Assembly (NCBI GenBank): GCA_045535505.1
Contig: JAZSLU010000004.1
Location: 1 to 64,000 of the forward strand
DNA: 64,000 bases
DNA from: CAKSST01 sp045535505
Lineage (GTDB): Bacteria; Bacillota; Clostridia; Oscillospirales; Acutalibacteraceae
Direction of reading: 5' to 3'
A program made the translations under genes and the position numbers. Below the pieces are notes generated by a model. The model had not been told where the DNA came from. It saw only the letters and a list, made by a program, of their open reading frames with translations, and searched no databases. Of this stretch, positions 32,597-41,112 are shown one piece after another (within the stretch, counting starts at the first letter, position 1; the number at the start of each line of letters is the position of its first letter).

Positions 32597-33766
32597 TTAT
32601 ATATAGTTGCGGTCAACGTTAACAACGCATCTATAGGTGATGTCAATCTGCTTTACAATGCCGTTAATTTTGTCAATAAGTTCACCGTCGTCTATTTCAA
32701 AATCTGACGGAATAACAACGTCAAAAATAAGATTTGTGCAGTTATCACCTTTTTTGGTCATGCGAAAATCATGTATTGAGATACCGTTATTTATGCTTTT
32801 AAGCATATATTCAAGTTTTTGTCTTGTACTGGTTAAAACCTCATTGTCGGTATCAATAGGGTCCATATGAATAACAAGTTCAACCGAAAGTTTTTCGGCA
32901 ACAAGGCGTTCGCAAAGGTCAATCTGCTCATGGCAGTAAACAATATTTTTGTTTTGGGAAATTTCAACGTGAACAGATGCAAAGCATCTTCCCGGACCAT
33001 AGTTGTGCACAATTAAGTCGTGCATATCCTCAAATACATCAAAAGACATAATGATGCTTTGAATGTCGTCAATAAGGCTCTGTTCGGGCTTTTGGCCAAG
33101 CAATGGGTCAAGCGCTTCTCGGCTTAAGCTAAAGCCCGAGTAAAGAATAAATGCCGAAACCGCAATACTTATGTATGGGTCAAGGTTAATATCAAAATAA
33201 TATTGCACAACCATACCCGCCATTATTGCAAGAGTGGTTATAACGTCATTTATACTGTCTTTTGCGGTGGCAAAAAGCAGACAGGAATCGATTGTTTTAG
33301 AAAGTTTACGGTTGAACAAAAACATCCAAAATTTAATCAAGACAGAAATGCCCAGAACAGCAAATGTCAAAACAGAAATTTGCAAATTACTCGGATTAAA
33401 AATTTTCCCTACAGAAGATTTTAACAACTCAAAACCGACAAGAACAATTAAAACAGCCACAATAAAAGTTGTCATATACTCAATTCTTCTGTGTCCAAAG
33501 GGATGTTCTTTGTCGGCGGGTTTACTTGCCAGTTTAACGCCAATAAGCGCCGCAACCGAAGAGCCCATATCAGACAGGTTGTTAAAAGCATCGGCAATAA
33601 CCGAAATGCTACCCGAAAGTGCACCCGCAATAAGTTTAATTATAAACAATAAAAAGTTGCAAAAAATTCCTGTGATACTGCCAAGCATACCGTAAGCAAA
33701 CCGCACTTCTTGGTTTTTTGTATCATGGCTGTTTTCAACAAACAACTTAATAAGTAAATTTGTCAT
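32597..33766 (-). CDS. Cation diffusion facilitator (CDF) transporter
   Basis: The 389-residue protein has six membrane segments and the CDF metal-site motifs, ADAFNNLSDMGSS (Asp and Asp/Asn in helix 2, near residue 60) and the helix-5 DPYISIAVSAF region. HPFGHRRIEYM follows helix 2. The C-terminal cytosolic domain (about 215-389) is longer than usual and may contain two ferredoxin-like halves (VHVEISQNKNIVYCHEQIDL). It probably exports divalent metal such as Zn or Mn using the proton gradient. The ATG immediately follows the ddl stop codon. Confidence 0.92.
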   Translation of the reverse strand: MTNLLIKLFVENSHDTKNQEVRFAYGMLGSITGIFCNFLLFIIKLIAGALSGSISVIADAFNNLSDMGSSVAALIGVKLASKPADKEHPFGHRRIEYMTTFIVAVLIVLVGFELLKSSVGKIFNPSNLQISVLTFAVLGISVLIKFWMFLFNRKLSKTIDSCLLFATAKDSINDVITTLAIMAGMVVQYYFDINLDPYISIAVSAFILYSGFSLSREALDPLLGQKPEQSLIDDIQSIIMSFDVFEDMHDLIVHNYGPGRCFASVHVEISQNKNIVYCHEQIDLCERLVAEKLSVELVIHMDPIDTDNEVLTSTRQKLEYMLKSINNGISIHDFRMTKKGDNCTNLIFDVVIPSDFEIDDGELIDKINGIVKQIDITYRCVVNVDRNYI

Positions 33767-34957
33767 TTATTTACCAAACTTTCCTGTTTTAGAAAATTTA
33801 GAGCCGCTTAAAGCGTTGCAAGATAAAAGGTTTACGTCAACGGTGTGCATCAAAGCGCTTTGTGTGCGTTTTCTTTTGTAGGCAACCTCAATAAGCTTGT
33901 CAAGCATCTCGCTGTATTTCATATTGGTTGCTTCCCACAAATAAAATGCGAGAGAGCCGGGGATGGTATTGGCTTCGTTAATATAAATTTCACCGCTTTT
34001 TGTGTCCAAAAGGAAGTCGATACGGCATACACCTGCCGCACCCATTGCCTTGAAAGCATCACAGGCGATTGCACGGATTTTATCTCTTGTTGCATCGTCA
34101 ATGTCGGCAGGCAATTTTCGTGCAAGTGATGCCATGCCTTTAGACTTTGAGCCGGAGGTATATTTGTCGTCGTAAGAAAGAATGTCACCCGACATTGCGG
34201 GTGCTTCGCAAACCGAAGCCTTGCAGTCATCACAGTCGCCCAAAACCGAGCAGTTAATTTCTTTCAGGTTTTGAACGGCCTTCTCAATAAGCACTCGGTC
34301 GGCAAAAGAAAAAGCAAGGTCACAAGCGTTTATAAGTTCGCTTTGGTCGTTGGCTTTAGAAATACCAACGCTTGAGCCCAAGTTTACAGGCTTTACAATA
34401 ACAGGAAAACCAATGTTGTTTTCTATGTTGCAAAGTGCATCTTTAGCAGCCTGCGCATATTCGCGAGCGGTTAATTCAATGCAAGGTAAAACAGGCAACC
34501 CTTTAGCCGCCATAACCTTTTTGAAAACTGCTTTATCCATACCAACGGCAGAACTGAGTACGTTCGGACCTGCATAAGCCAAATTAAGCAGTTCGAAAAA
34601 GCCTTGCAAGGCGCCGTCTTCACAGTTTGTGCCATGCACAGCGGGGATAGCAACGTCAAGTTCAATTTGATTTTTCTCTATAAAACCACGTTTTTTTGCA
34701 AATTTCATAACGGCTTTTCCGTCTTCAGATAATATTGCAACCTTTTTTGCTGTCTTGCACAGCTTGTCAAGATCTTTGTAGTTGTCTATGTCAAACAAAA
34801 CGTCGCCCGAATAAAAGGTGCCGTCTTTTGCAATGTAAACCGGAATAACGTTGTATTTTTCTCTGTCAAGGCTCATCATAGCCTGAACGCCGGTAATAAC
34901 CGAAACTTCATGCTCAACCGAGCGTCCTCCAAAGAAAACTGCGGTATTAATTTTCAA
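33767..34957 (-). CDS. ddl: D-alanine--D-alanine ligase
   Basis: The 396-residue ATP-grasp enzyme joins two D-alanines for peptidoglycan. It starts with AVFFGGRSVEHEVSVITG and has PAVHGTNCEDGALQGFFEL, the ATP-grasp segment IVKPVNLGSSVGISK near 195 and YINEANTIPGSLAFYLWEA near the end. The C-terminal tail of about 40 residues is longer than in common Ddl. The TTG at 34957 is chosen because AGGAG lies 8 nt upstream and the protein then begins MKINTAVFFGG as in relatives; a GTG at 34966 is the alternative. It lies 11 nt after murF, which uses its product. Confidence 0.93.
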   Translation of the reverse strand: MKINTAVFFGGRSVEHEVSVITGVQAMMSLDREKYNVIPVYIAKDGTFYSGDVLFDIDNYKDLDKLCKTAKKVAILSEDGKAVMKFAKKRGFIEKNQIELDVAIPAVHGTNCEDGALQGFFELLNLAYAGPNVLSSAVGMDKAVFKKVMAAKGLPVLPCIELTAREYAQAAKDALCNIENNIGFPVIVKPVNLGSSVGISKANDQSELINACDLAFSFADRVLIEKAVQNLKEINCSVLGDCDDCKASVCEAPAMSGDILSYDDKYTSGSKSKGMASLARKLPADIDDATRDKIRAIACDAFKAMGAAGVCRIDFLLDTKSGEIYINEANTIPGSLAFYLWEATNMKYSEMLDKLIEVAYKRKRTQSALMHTVDVNLLSCNALSGSKFSKTGKFGK

Positions 34958-34968
34958 GAAAACCACTC

Positions 34969-36552
34969 CTAATTTAAATAGTTATCGGGCAGGTCGTTTT
35001 CAATTAAAACGACGGTATTACTATCTGCAAGATTTTTATAAATTTCTGCCGCTTCGGCAAAGCTTTGTGCGATAAATAAATTGTTTGTATCAAAGTCGGT
35101 TTGCTTTATGGCAGGTTCCATTAAAGCGGCACGCTTTTTACCAACCAAAATAATAAAATCGCAAACCTTTGCGGCGGCATTTGCCAAAGCCGCATTATAC
35201 TCCAGTTCTTTTTCACCCAATTCAACAAGACCTGGGGTTATAATAACCTTTTTCATTCCATCAAAGCAAGAAAGCACGTTAACAGCCTCAAGACAACCCT
35301 CAGGGTTGGCGTTGTATGCGTCGTCAATCATAATTGACCCTGCAATATAAGGCTTTGTTTCAAGGCGGTGAGTAGCGGGTTTAATTCTTGCGGCGCCAAA
35401 AGCAATGTCGCTATCACTGACACCTATCATAACAGCCGCACCAACACCTGCCGTAATATTAAGTACGTTATATTTGCCAAGCAACCTGGTACGCAAATTA
35501 ATTTGACCGTTCTTATGCACCACTGTGAAGGTGCTGCCAAAGCGGTCAATCTTTATATCTTTAGCATAAAAATCGCAATCTTCGGTTGTTCCGTATGATA
35601 AAATATTTGCGCCTTTTGCACGTTTTCTTGCCGGTGCGCTGTCAAAGTTTACAAGCACAAAACCATCTTTGTTTTGGCAATAATCAGCCAGTTCAAACTT
35701 GGTGTTGGCGACGTTTTCTAAGGTCTTAAATGTTTCAAGATGCTGTTCGCCAACCGATGTTATAACGGCAAAAGATGGGTTTGCAATTTTGCAAAGCTCT
35801 TTTATATCTCCTTTGTTTTTTGCGCCCATTTCGCATACAAAAACCTGTGTGTCACGCTTCAAATGTTCACGTACTGTCCTTACAACACCCATAGGTGTAT
35901 TAAAACTTTGAGGTGTAGCCAAAACATTATATTTTTGACAAAGCAACTCGCTCAAAATTTGCTTAACGCTTGTTTTGCCATAACTGCCCGTAACACCAAT
36001 CGTTTTTAAATTTTTTGAACTTTTTAAAATCTTTTTAGCATCGTTTATATAGTGTTTTGCAATCAGTTTTTCAATGGGGGCGGTAAGTGCCCACAAAACC
36101 AAAGTGAAGAGGGGGTTGCAAAAACAAAATGCAATAATTACGTAAACAAAAACCGTTCTGTCAAAAACAAAGCCTAAAACACAAAAAGCAAGTAAAAAAA
36201 CAATTCCAACTGCAAAAAATCGTTTTATACGTGCTGTAAAAACAAGCGGTTTTATGGCATTTTTTTGTTCTTTTTTGTTAGTTGATGCCTTAATAAATAA
36301 AGCAAAAACCGCCAAAACAAACGCCCATATAAATTGGTTAAACACAGAAAAAACAACCGCCAAAACAAGTGCGGCGGCATTGGCAATAAAGCCACGCTTA
36401 AAATTGGCTTTAAGCCATCTTAAATAACGTGACGGAAAGTAAGAATTTTGTTGAAGCATGTGTGCGTTGTGTACAAGCGAAAAAATTGCTCCCGTACTAA
36501 AACACAAAGAACATAAAAGCAAAAACAAATTCACACTAAACTCCTTTTTCAC
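34969..36552 (-). CDS. murF: MurF-type Mur ligase with N-terminal membrane domain
   Basis: Of 527 residues, the first 170 form about five hydrophobic segments. The rest is a Mur ligase: ATP loop TGSYGKTSVK near residue 190, NTPMGVVRTV after it, EMGAKNKGDI with TSVGEQHLETF, and DDAYNANPEG near 400 as in MurF. MurF adds D-Ala-D-Ala to the UDP-MurNAc-tripeptide. The neighbouring ddl supports this substrate. Ordinary MurF is soluble and about 450 residues, so this one is probably tethered to the membrane. It overlaps the upstream hydrolase gene by 17 nt. Another Mur-ligase-like role remains possible. Confidence 0.82.
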   Translation of the reverse strand: MKKEFSVNLFLLLCSLCFSTGAIFSLVHNAHMLQQNSYFPSRYLRWLKANFKRGFIANAAALVLAVVFSVFNQFIWAFVLAVFALFIKASTNKKEQKNAIKPLVFTARIKRFFAVGIVFLLAFCVLGFVFDRTVFVYVIIAFCFCNPLFTLVLWALTAPIEKLIAKHYINDAKKILKSSKNLKTIGVTGSYGKTSVKQILSELLCQKYNVLATPQSFNTPMGVVRTVREHLKRDTQVFVCEMGAKNKGDIKELCKIANPSFAVITSVGEQHLETFKTLENVANTKFELADYCQNKDGFVLVNFDSAPARKRAKGANILSYGTTEDCDFYAKDIKIDRFGSTFTVVHKNGQINLRTRLLGKYNVLNITAGVGAAVMIGVSDSDIAFGAARIKPATHRLETKPYIAGSIMIDDAYNANPEGCLEAVNVLSCFDGMKKVIITPGLVELGEKELEYNAALANAAAKVCDFIILVGKKRAALMEPAIKQTDFDTNNLFIAQSFAEAAEIYKNLADSNTVVLIENDLPDNYLN

Positions 36553-37309
36553 TTAAAAAACTGTCTAAAATCGCACTGGTTTGAAAAGGCTGCTCCAGAA
36601 AACTAAAATGTCCTGCGCCTTTTATAATACAAAGACCGCAATCTAAAATGAGTTTTTCCATTTTTTTTGCATTTTCAATGGGCGTGTCGGTGTCGTTTTC
36701 ACCCCAAATGAGTAATGTGGGCGCCGAAATTTCGGGCATAAGATGACAAATGTCGGTGTTAACGACGTTTACCATCGTTTTTCTCAAAATTGGATTGGCT
36801 GCGGCGTAGTCTGCTGAGCCAAACTTGCTTTGCAGTGCGTTCAGCGCATCACCGCTGAAGTTTTTTATGATTGGCGCACATAAAACCTTTTTGCACAGTT
36901 TAAAGGTTTTAATTTTAATGCGAGTTTTAAGCGGTTTTTTACCCACAACGCCAGCACTGCCAAAGAGCACAATCTTTTTAGGGTCAATTAATTTTGAGCC
37001 CGCCATATACAAAATAACCCTGCCACCGTGAGAATGACCTGTAAAAATATCAACCTCAAGACCAAGTTTTTGTATAAATTTTAAAACAAAATCAGAATAA
37101 TCGGCAACAGTCCAGGGTGTGCGCATGACCTCACTTTGACCGCAACCAGGAAAATCGGGTGCAACAAAATGAAAACGGTCGCAAAAGCGGTCAATAATAC
37201 CGCAAAACAAATCGGCTCTAGAGCCCCAACCGTGTAACATTAAAACGGTGGGACCGCAACCTTTGTCTATGTAGTTTATCTTAATACCGTCAATTTCGCA
37301 AAATGCCAT
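36536..37309 (-). CDS. Alpha/beta hydrolase
   Basis: The 257-residue protein has the alpha/beta hydrolase triad: the nucleophile elbow GHSHGG near residue 92 (Ser), an acid in WGENDTDTP near 207 and the histidine in GAGHFSFLEQP near 237. HGWGSRADLF supplies the oxyanion hole. It is probably an esterase or lipase-like enzyme acting in the cytosol, since there is no signal peptide. It is the first gene of the murF-ddl-CDF-YhiN operon and overlaps murF, so a link to cell-envelope metabolism is possible but unproven. Confidence 0.88.
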   Translation of the reverse strand: MAFCEIDGIKINYIDKGCGPTVLMLHGWGSRADLFCGIIDRFCDRFHFVAPDFPGCGQSEVMRTPWTVADYSDFVLKFIQKLGLEVDIFTGHSHGGRVILYMAGSKLIDPKKIVLFGSAGVVGKKPLKTRIKIKTFKLCKKVLCAPIIKNFSGDALNALQSKFGSADYAAANPILRKTMVNVVNTDICHLMPEISAPTLLIWGENDTDTPIENAKKMEKLILDCGLCIIKGAGHFSFLEQPFQTSAILDSFLSEKGV

Positions 37310-37336
37310 TTGTGAGTCACCTTAAATTAGTATATG

Positions 37337-37870
37337 CTATTTGTTTTTAAAAAGCTCTTTATAATTGTTAATTGCGTTTTGAATAATGAATTTTGCTTCA
37401 TTGACACCTTGAACTTCCTTAACGGCAGTTTCTTTGCCCTCAAGTTCTTTATAAACTTGGAAGAAGTGGGTCATCTCTTGGAATATATGGGGAGGAAGTT
37501 GAGAGATATCTTTATAAGAGTTATAGGTCGGGTCGTTAAAAGGTATAGCAATAATTTTTTCGTCACGACGGCCCGAGTCAATCATAGAAATGATGCCGAT
37601 AGGATAGCATCTTACCGTGGTCATCGGGTGCATAGGCTCAGAGCAAAGCACCAAAACGTCAAGCGGGTCAAGGTCGTCTGCATAGGTTAGAGGAATAAAT
37701 CCGTAGTTTGCAGGATAGTGGGTAGAGGTGTAAAGAATTCGGTCTAAAATAAGCAGACCGGTATCTTTATCAAGTTCATATTTACAACGGCTACCTTTAG
37801 AAATCTCAATGACGGCAATAAAATCGTCACAATTGATTCTTTCTTCATTCATATTGTGCCAAATTGACAT
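37337..37870 (-). CDS. ppa: Inorganic pyrophosphatase (class A)
   Basis: The 177-residue soluble class A (family I) pyrophosphatase splits PPi to phosphate and drives biosynthesis. It has the motifs EISKGSRCKYELDKDTG at the start, YPANYGFIP near residue 53 and the metal-site signature DDLDPLDVLVL near 64 with three aspartates, followed by KIIAIP. AGGCGGTG lies 9 nt before the ATG. It is transcribed from its own promoter at 37907-37935. Confidence 0.95.
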   Translation of the reverse strand: MSIWHNMNEERINCDDFIAVIEISKGSRCKYELDKDTGLLILDRILYTSTHYPANYGFIPLTYADDLDPLDVLVLCSEPMHPMTTVRCYPIGIISMIDSGRRDEKIIAIPFNDPTYNSYKDISQLPPHIFQEMTHFFQVYKELEGKETAVKEVQGVNEAKFIIQNAINNYKELFKNK

Positions 37871-37906
37871 AGCGTTCGCACCGCCTTGTTTAAAATATTA
37901 TTCTTA

Positions 37907-37935
37907 ATTATCTCACAAGTTGCGTTCTGTGTCAA
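37907..37935 (-). promoter_or_regulatory. Promoter of ppa
   Basis: On the minus strand TTGACA (37935-37930), a 17-nt spacer and GATAAT (37912-37907), 36 nt upstream of the ATG. Confidence 0.8.
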
Positions 37936-37995
37936 TAAAATAAGCAGAATAAATAAATGGCACAGTATATATTTATATATTATAACACTTTCTTG

Positions 37996-38024
37996 TTGAA
38001 TTAAGTAAATGTGCGTGTTATAAT
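37996..38024 (+). promoter_or_regulatory. Promoter of the AGCS carrier gene
   Basis: TTGAAT (37996-38001), a 17-nt spacer and TATAAT (38019-38024). The ATG at 38051 follows closely with only a weak ribosome site. Confidence 0.65.
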
Positions 38025-38050
38025 ACTTTGATGAATAGTAGGCTTTTGTA

Positions 38051-39421
38051 ATGTTTAGTAATGCCACCTTGTTTTTAGAAAAAACAGTTTCAATTTTGTG
38101 GGGACCTGCAACGGTTATTTTGTTTTTGGCTGTCGGTTTTTACTTTTTTGTGGGAACAAACTTTGTACAACTGTTTTGTGTAAGGCAATGGCTTTTTCGG
38201 CCGCTCAAAACTCTGCTTGGCAAACATACAAAAAACAAGGGTGCGCTTTGTACCGTGCTTGGAGCAACGGCGGGCACAGGCAACATTGTCGGTGTTGCGG
38301 CGGCGCTGGGTGTAGGCGGCGCAGGTGCTGTTTTTTGGATGTGGGTTTCGGCTTTTTTCGGAATGTCGCTTGGCTTTGCAGAAAATCTGCTCGGCGTTTT
38401 GTATCGAAAACAAAATAAAAATGGTAAATACATCGGCGGTGCATCACTCTACATACAAAAGGGTTTAAAATCAAAAAAACTGGCAACTCTTTATAATATT
38501 TCGTGCGCTTTGGCAGCGTTCGGTGTCGGCAACTTAACACAAGGCAATTCTCTTGCGGGCGGTATAGCCGCTGTTGCCCAGGATATGAATGTGGGGTTTA
38601 GTAATAAAACGGCTCTTTTAGTAGGAGTAATTGTTGCCGCTTTGGCTTGCCCTGTAATAATAGGCGGCAAGGATAGCATTTCAAAAATTGCCGAGCGCAT
38701 TGTTCCTTTTGCAGTTGTGCTGTTTTTGGTGTTTTCAATAATTCTTATTGGCATCAATGCCAAAAATATTATTCCGTCAATAAAATTAATATTCAAGGAT
38801 GCTTTTTGTTTTTCGTCTGCTGCGGGCGGTGTTGCAGGTGTGCTTGTGTCGTCGGCAATACGTACAGGGCTTTCGCGTGGGCTTTTCTCGCATGAGGCAG
38901 GTATGGGCACTTCTGTGGGTGTTCATTCAGCACAATGTGATACGCCGTTGCAAGCGGGTTTCTTAAGTATGTTTGAAGTTTTTGCCGATACCATTGTGAT
39001 ATGCACTTTGACTGCACTGGTGATATTAACAAGCGGTGTTTTTACAAAAACACAAAATATGGATGCGCCCCTTTTAGTGTCGGCGGCATTTTCTCAAATG
39101 CTTGGCAAAATGGGCGGTGCTTTTGTTGCGGTGATGCTTTTTGTGTTTGCCTTTTCAACAATACTCGGTTGGGGATGCTTCGGGCAAGAAGCGTTAAAAA
39201 GTGTTTCAAAAAAAGCCGTTTTGCCATACAAGTTGGTTTATATAGCGGCAATACCTTTTGGGTGTGTAGTGCAGATGAAATTCTGCTGGTATTTATCAGA
39301 TGTTTTAAATTGGGTTATGGCAATATTAAACGTTTTTGCGATAACTTTGCTTTCAAAAGAGGTTTTCAAGGAAAGGAAAATAAAAAATTATGGGACAAAA
39401 AAGGGTGGCGGCAATACATGA
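38051..39421 (+). CDS. Sodium:alanine/glycine symporter (AGCS family)
   Basis: The 456-residue polytopic membrane protein is of the AGCS family (AlsT/DagA type). Markers are the GPATVILFLAVGFYFFV beginning, the glycine-rich GATAGTGNIVGVAAALGVGG near residue 75, GNLTQGNSLAGGI near 160, RGLFSHEAGMGTS near 280 and FAFSTILGWGCFGQEA near 365. It should import small neutral amino acids (alanine, glycine) with sodium. The gene is the first of a rightward run and overlaps the pyridoxal kinase gene by 32 nt. Confidence 0.93.
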   Translation: MFSNATLFLEKTVSILWGPATVILFLAVGFYFFVGTNFVQLFCVRQWLFRPLKTLLGKHTKNKGALCTVLGATAGTGNIVGVAAALGVGGAGAVFWMWVSAFFGMSLGFAENLLGVLYRKQNKNGKYIGGASLYIQKGLKSKKLATLYNISCALAAFGVGNLTQGNSLAGGIAAVAQDMNVGFSNKTALLVGVIVAALACPVIIGGKDSISKIAERIVPFAVVLFLVFSIILIGINAKNIIPSIKLIFKDAFCFSSAAGGVAGVLVSSAIRTGLSRGLFSHEAGMGTSVGVHSAQCDTPLQAGFLSMFEVFADTIVICTLTALVILTSGVFTKTQNMDAPLLVSAAFSQMLGKMGGAFVAVMLFVFAFSTILGWGCFGQEALKSVSKKAVLPYKLVYIAAIPFGCVVQMKFCWYLSDVLNWVMAILNVFAITLLSKEVFKERKIKNYGTKKGGGNT

Positions 39422-40229
39422 TATTTCTTGCTTCGGTAAGTGTTCACTTACTGTGGCTTTACCTGTCATTTCCGCCGCAGGAATAGAAACTGCGGTCATT
39501 CCCACTGCGGTACTTTCCACCCACACGGCAGACATTTTTAAAAATTTTACATTCCGTGATTTGACGAGTGATTTACTTGCAATAGCACAGCATTGGAAAA
39601 GTATAGGAATTCACTTTGATGCAATTTATACGGGCTATTTGGGTTCGCTTGAGCAGGTTGATATCGTTGCACAGATGATTGACCTTATAAAATCACCCGA
39701 TACCAAGGTTATTGTTGATCCCGTTATGGCAGACCACGGCAAACTTTATACTTGTTTTAGTCAAGAGCACCCAAAAGCAATGGCTCGTCTTTGTGCAAAA
39801 GCTGATGTTATAACTCCCAATATGACCGAAGCGGCATTTTTGCTTTCACGTTCCCACAAAGACGGACCGTACAGCAGGGAGTATTGCGAAGACCTCGCAA
39901 AAACACTATGTTCTCAGCTTGGCGCAAAAAGCGCAGTTGTAACCGGTGTTTACTTTAACGATAAAAAATTAGGTGCAGTTTGCTTTGACGGTCAAAGTAC
40001 AGAGTTTGTTGTGAATGACCGCATCGAAAAACTTTATCACGGCACGGGGGATGTTTTCTCAAGCGCTCTTGTGGCGGCATTGACAAAAGGCAAAAGGTTA
40101 AAAGAAGCAACCAAAATTGCTGTTGATTTCACATGTGCGTCAATAGAGCGCACTATAAAAGAAAATCCAAAGCGAGAATATGGTGTAAACTTTGAGGGTG
40201 AGTTGCCTTTGCTTAGCCAAAGCATTTAA
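39390..40229 (+). CDS. pdxY: Pyridoxal/pyridoxamine kinase
   Basis: The 279-residue ribokinase-like enzyme phosphorylates vitamin B6 forms with ATP. The start AAIHDISCFGKCSLTVALPV is typical of PdxK/PdxY. DPVMADHGKLY supplies the metal and substrate region, TPNMTEAAFLL the middle, and YHGTGDVFSSALVAAL the anion hole with catalytic Asp near residue 230. The last residues, LLSQSI and the stop, are written by the left end of repeat copy B (from 40214), so an insertion seems to have replaced the original C-terminus. Ribosome site AAGGAAAGG lies about 11 nt upstream. The choice between PdxK and PdxY naming is uncertain. Confidence 0.88.
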   Translation: MGQKRVAAIHDISCFGKCSLTVALPVISAAGIETAVIPTAVLSTHTADIFKNFTFRDLTSDLLAIAQHWKSIGIHFDAIYTGYLGSLEQVDIVAQMIDLIKSPDTKVIVDPVMADHGKLYTCFSQEHPKAMARLCAKADVITPNMTEAAFLLSRSHKDGPYSREYCEDLAKTLCSQLGAKSAVVTGVYFNDKKLGAVCFDGQSTEFVVNDRIEKLYHGTGDVFSSALVAALTKGKRLKEATKIAVDFTCASIERTIKENPKREYGVNFEGELPLLSQSI

Positions 40230-40373
40230 ATCCGAACCAGCCTTAAAGGGCTGACTTTCGGCGTCTTTTGGCTCATTGGCGCACATAGGCTGACGGATTT
40301 GCGAGTATTTTAACAAAGCCACAGCGTAAAATCCTTGTTTGAAAATCTGATTCGGGTTTGAATGCTTTGGCTA
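40214..40373 (+). repeat. Intercistronic inverted-repeat element, copy B
   Basis: Terminal repeats TAGCCAAAGCATTTAAAT (40214-40231) and GTTTGAATGCTTTGGCTA (40356-40373) match at 16 of 18 positions when inverted. The interior has the AGCC...GGCT hairpin, CGGCGTCTTTTGGCTCATT, GAGTATTTTAACAAAG and AAAATCCTTGTTTGAAAATC. It is closely related to copy D at 53311. The left terminus overlaps the last codons of the pyridoxal kinase gene. Confidence 0.85.
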
Positions 40374-40394
40374 TAGAAAAGTTAGGTATTTGAT

Positions 40395-41093
40395 ATGGAC
40401 GCATTTTATGAAAGAACACAAAGTGTGCTCGGCAAAGAAAATTTAGAACGCATCAAAACCGTAAAGGTTGCTGTTGTAGGACTTGGCGGTGTCGGCTCTT
40501 ATGCGGCGGAAGCCCTTGCACGTTGCGGTGTCGGCTCTTTAGTGCTTATAGACGGTGACAAGGTTGCAAAAAGTAATATAAACCGCCAACTTTATGCCTT
40601 GCAAAGCACGTTGGGTAAAAACAAAACCGACGTTGCAAAAGAGCGCATAGCCGATATCAATCCAAATGCTTCGGTTACAGCCTATAGTGAGTTTTTGAAT
40701 GAAGAAAATATAGAAAAGTTTTCACTTGCCGATTGCAACTATATTGTTGACTGTATAGATAGCGTTGCAAGTAAGGTGTCGATTATTGAATTCGCAAAAC
40801 GCAATAATATCCCCATAATAAGCTGTATGGGTACAGGTAATAAACTTAATCCCGAAATGCTTTGTGTAGCGGATATTGGCAAAACCACTGTATGTCCGCT
40901 GGCAAAATCGGTGCGTTATGCATTAAGGCAAAAGGGCATTCAAAAAGGTGTTAAAACAGTTTTCTCTACCGAACAGCCAATTGAAAATGAGGACGGTCAC
41001 ATTGGCAGCGTGTCCTTTGTTCCGTCATCTGCAGGATTGCTTATGGCGTCGGTTGTTATAAAAGACTTGGCTTTTATTGAACACAACTCTTAA
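40395..41093 (+). CDS. tcdA: tRNA threonylcarbamoyladenosine dehydratase (TcdA)
   Basis: The 232-residue E1-like (ThiF/MoeB fold) enzyme cyclises t6A at position 37 of tRNA using ATP. It has the nucleotide loop VVGLGGVGSYAAEALARCGV at residues 29-48, DGDKVAKSNINRQLYAL after it, and DCIDSVASKVSII near 118. The family segment CMGTGNKLNPE is near 150. The length matches TcdA rather than longer MoeB-type proteins. It is the first gene of a block with murI, DUF1934 and argS, starting 22 nt beyond repeat copy B. Confidence 0.92.
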   Translation: MDAFYERTQSVLGKENLERIKTVKVAVVGLGGVGSYAAEALARCGVGSLVLIDGDKVAKSNINRQLYALQSTLGKNKTDVAKERIADINPNASVTAYSEFLNEENIEKFSLADCNYIVDCIDSVASKVSIIEFAKRNNIPIISCMGTGNKLNPEMLCVADIGKTTVCPLAKSVRYALRQKGIQKGVKTVFSTEQPIENEDGHIGSVSFVPSSAGLLMASVVIKDLAFIEHNS

Positions 41094-41112
41094 ACAAGGA
41101 GGAAAACCGCAA

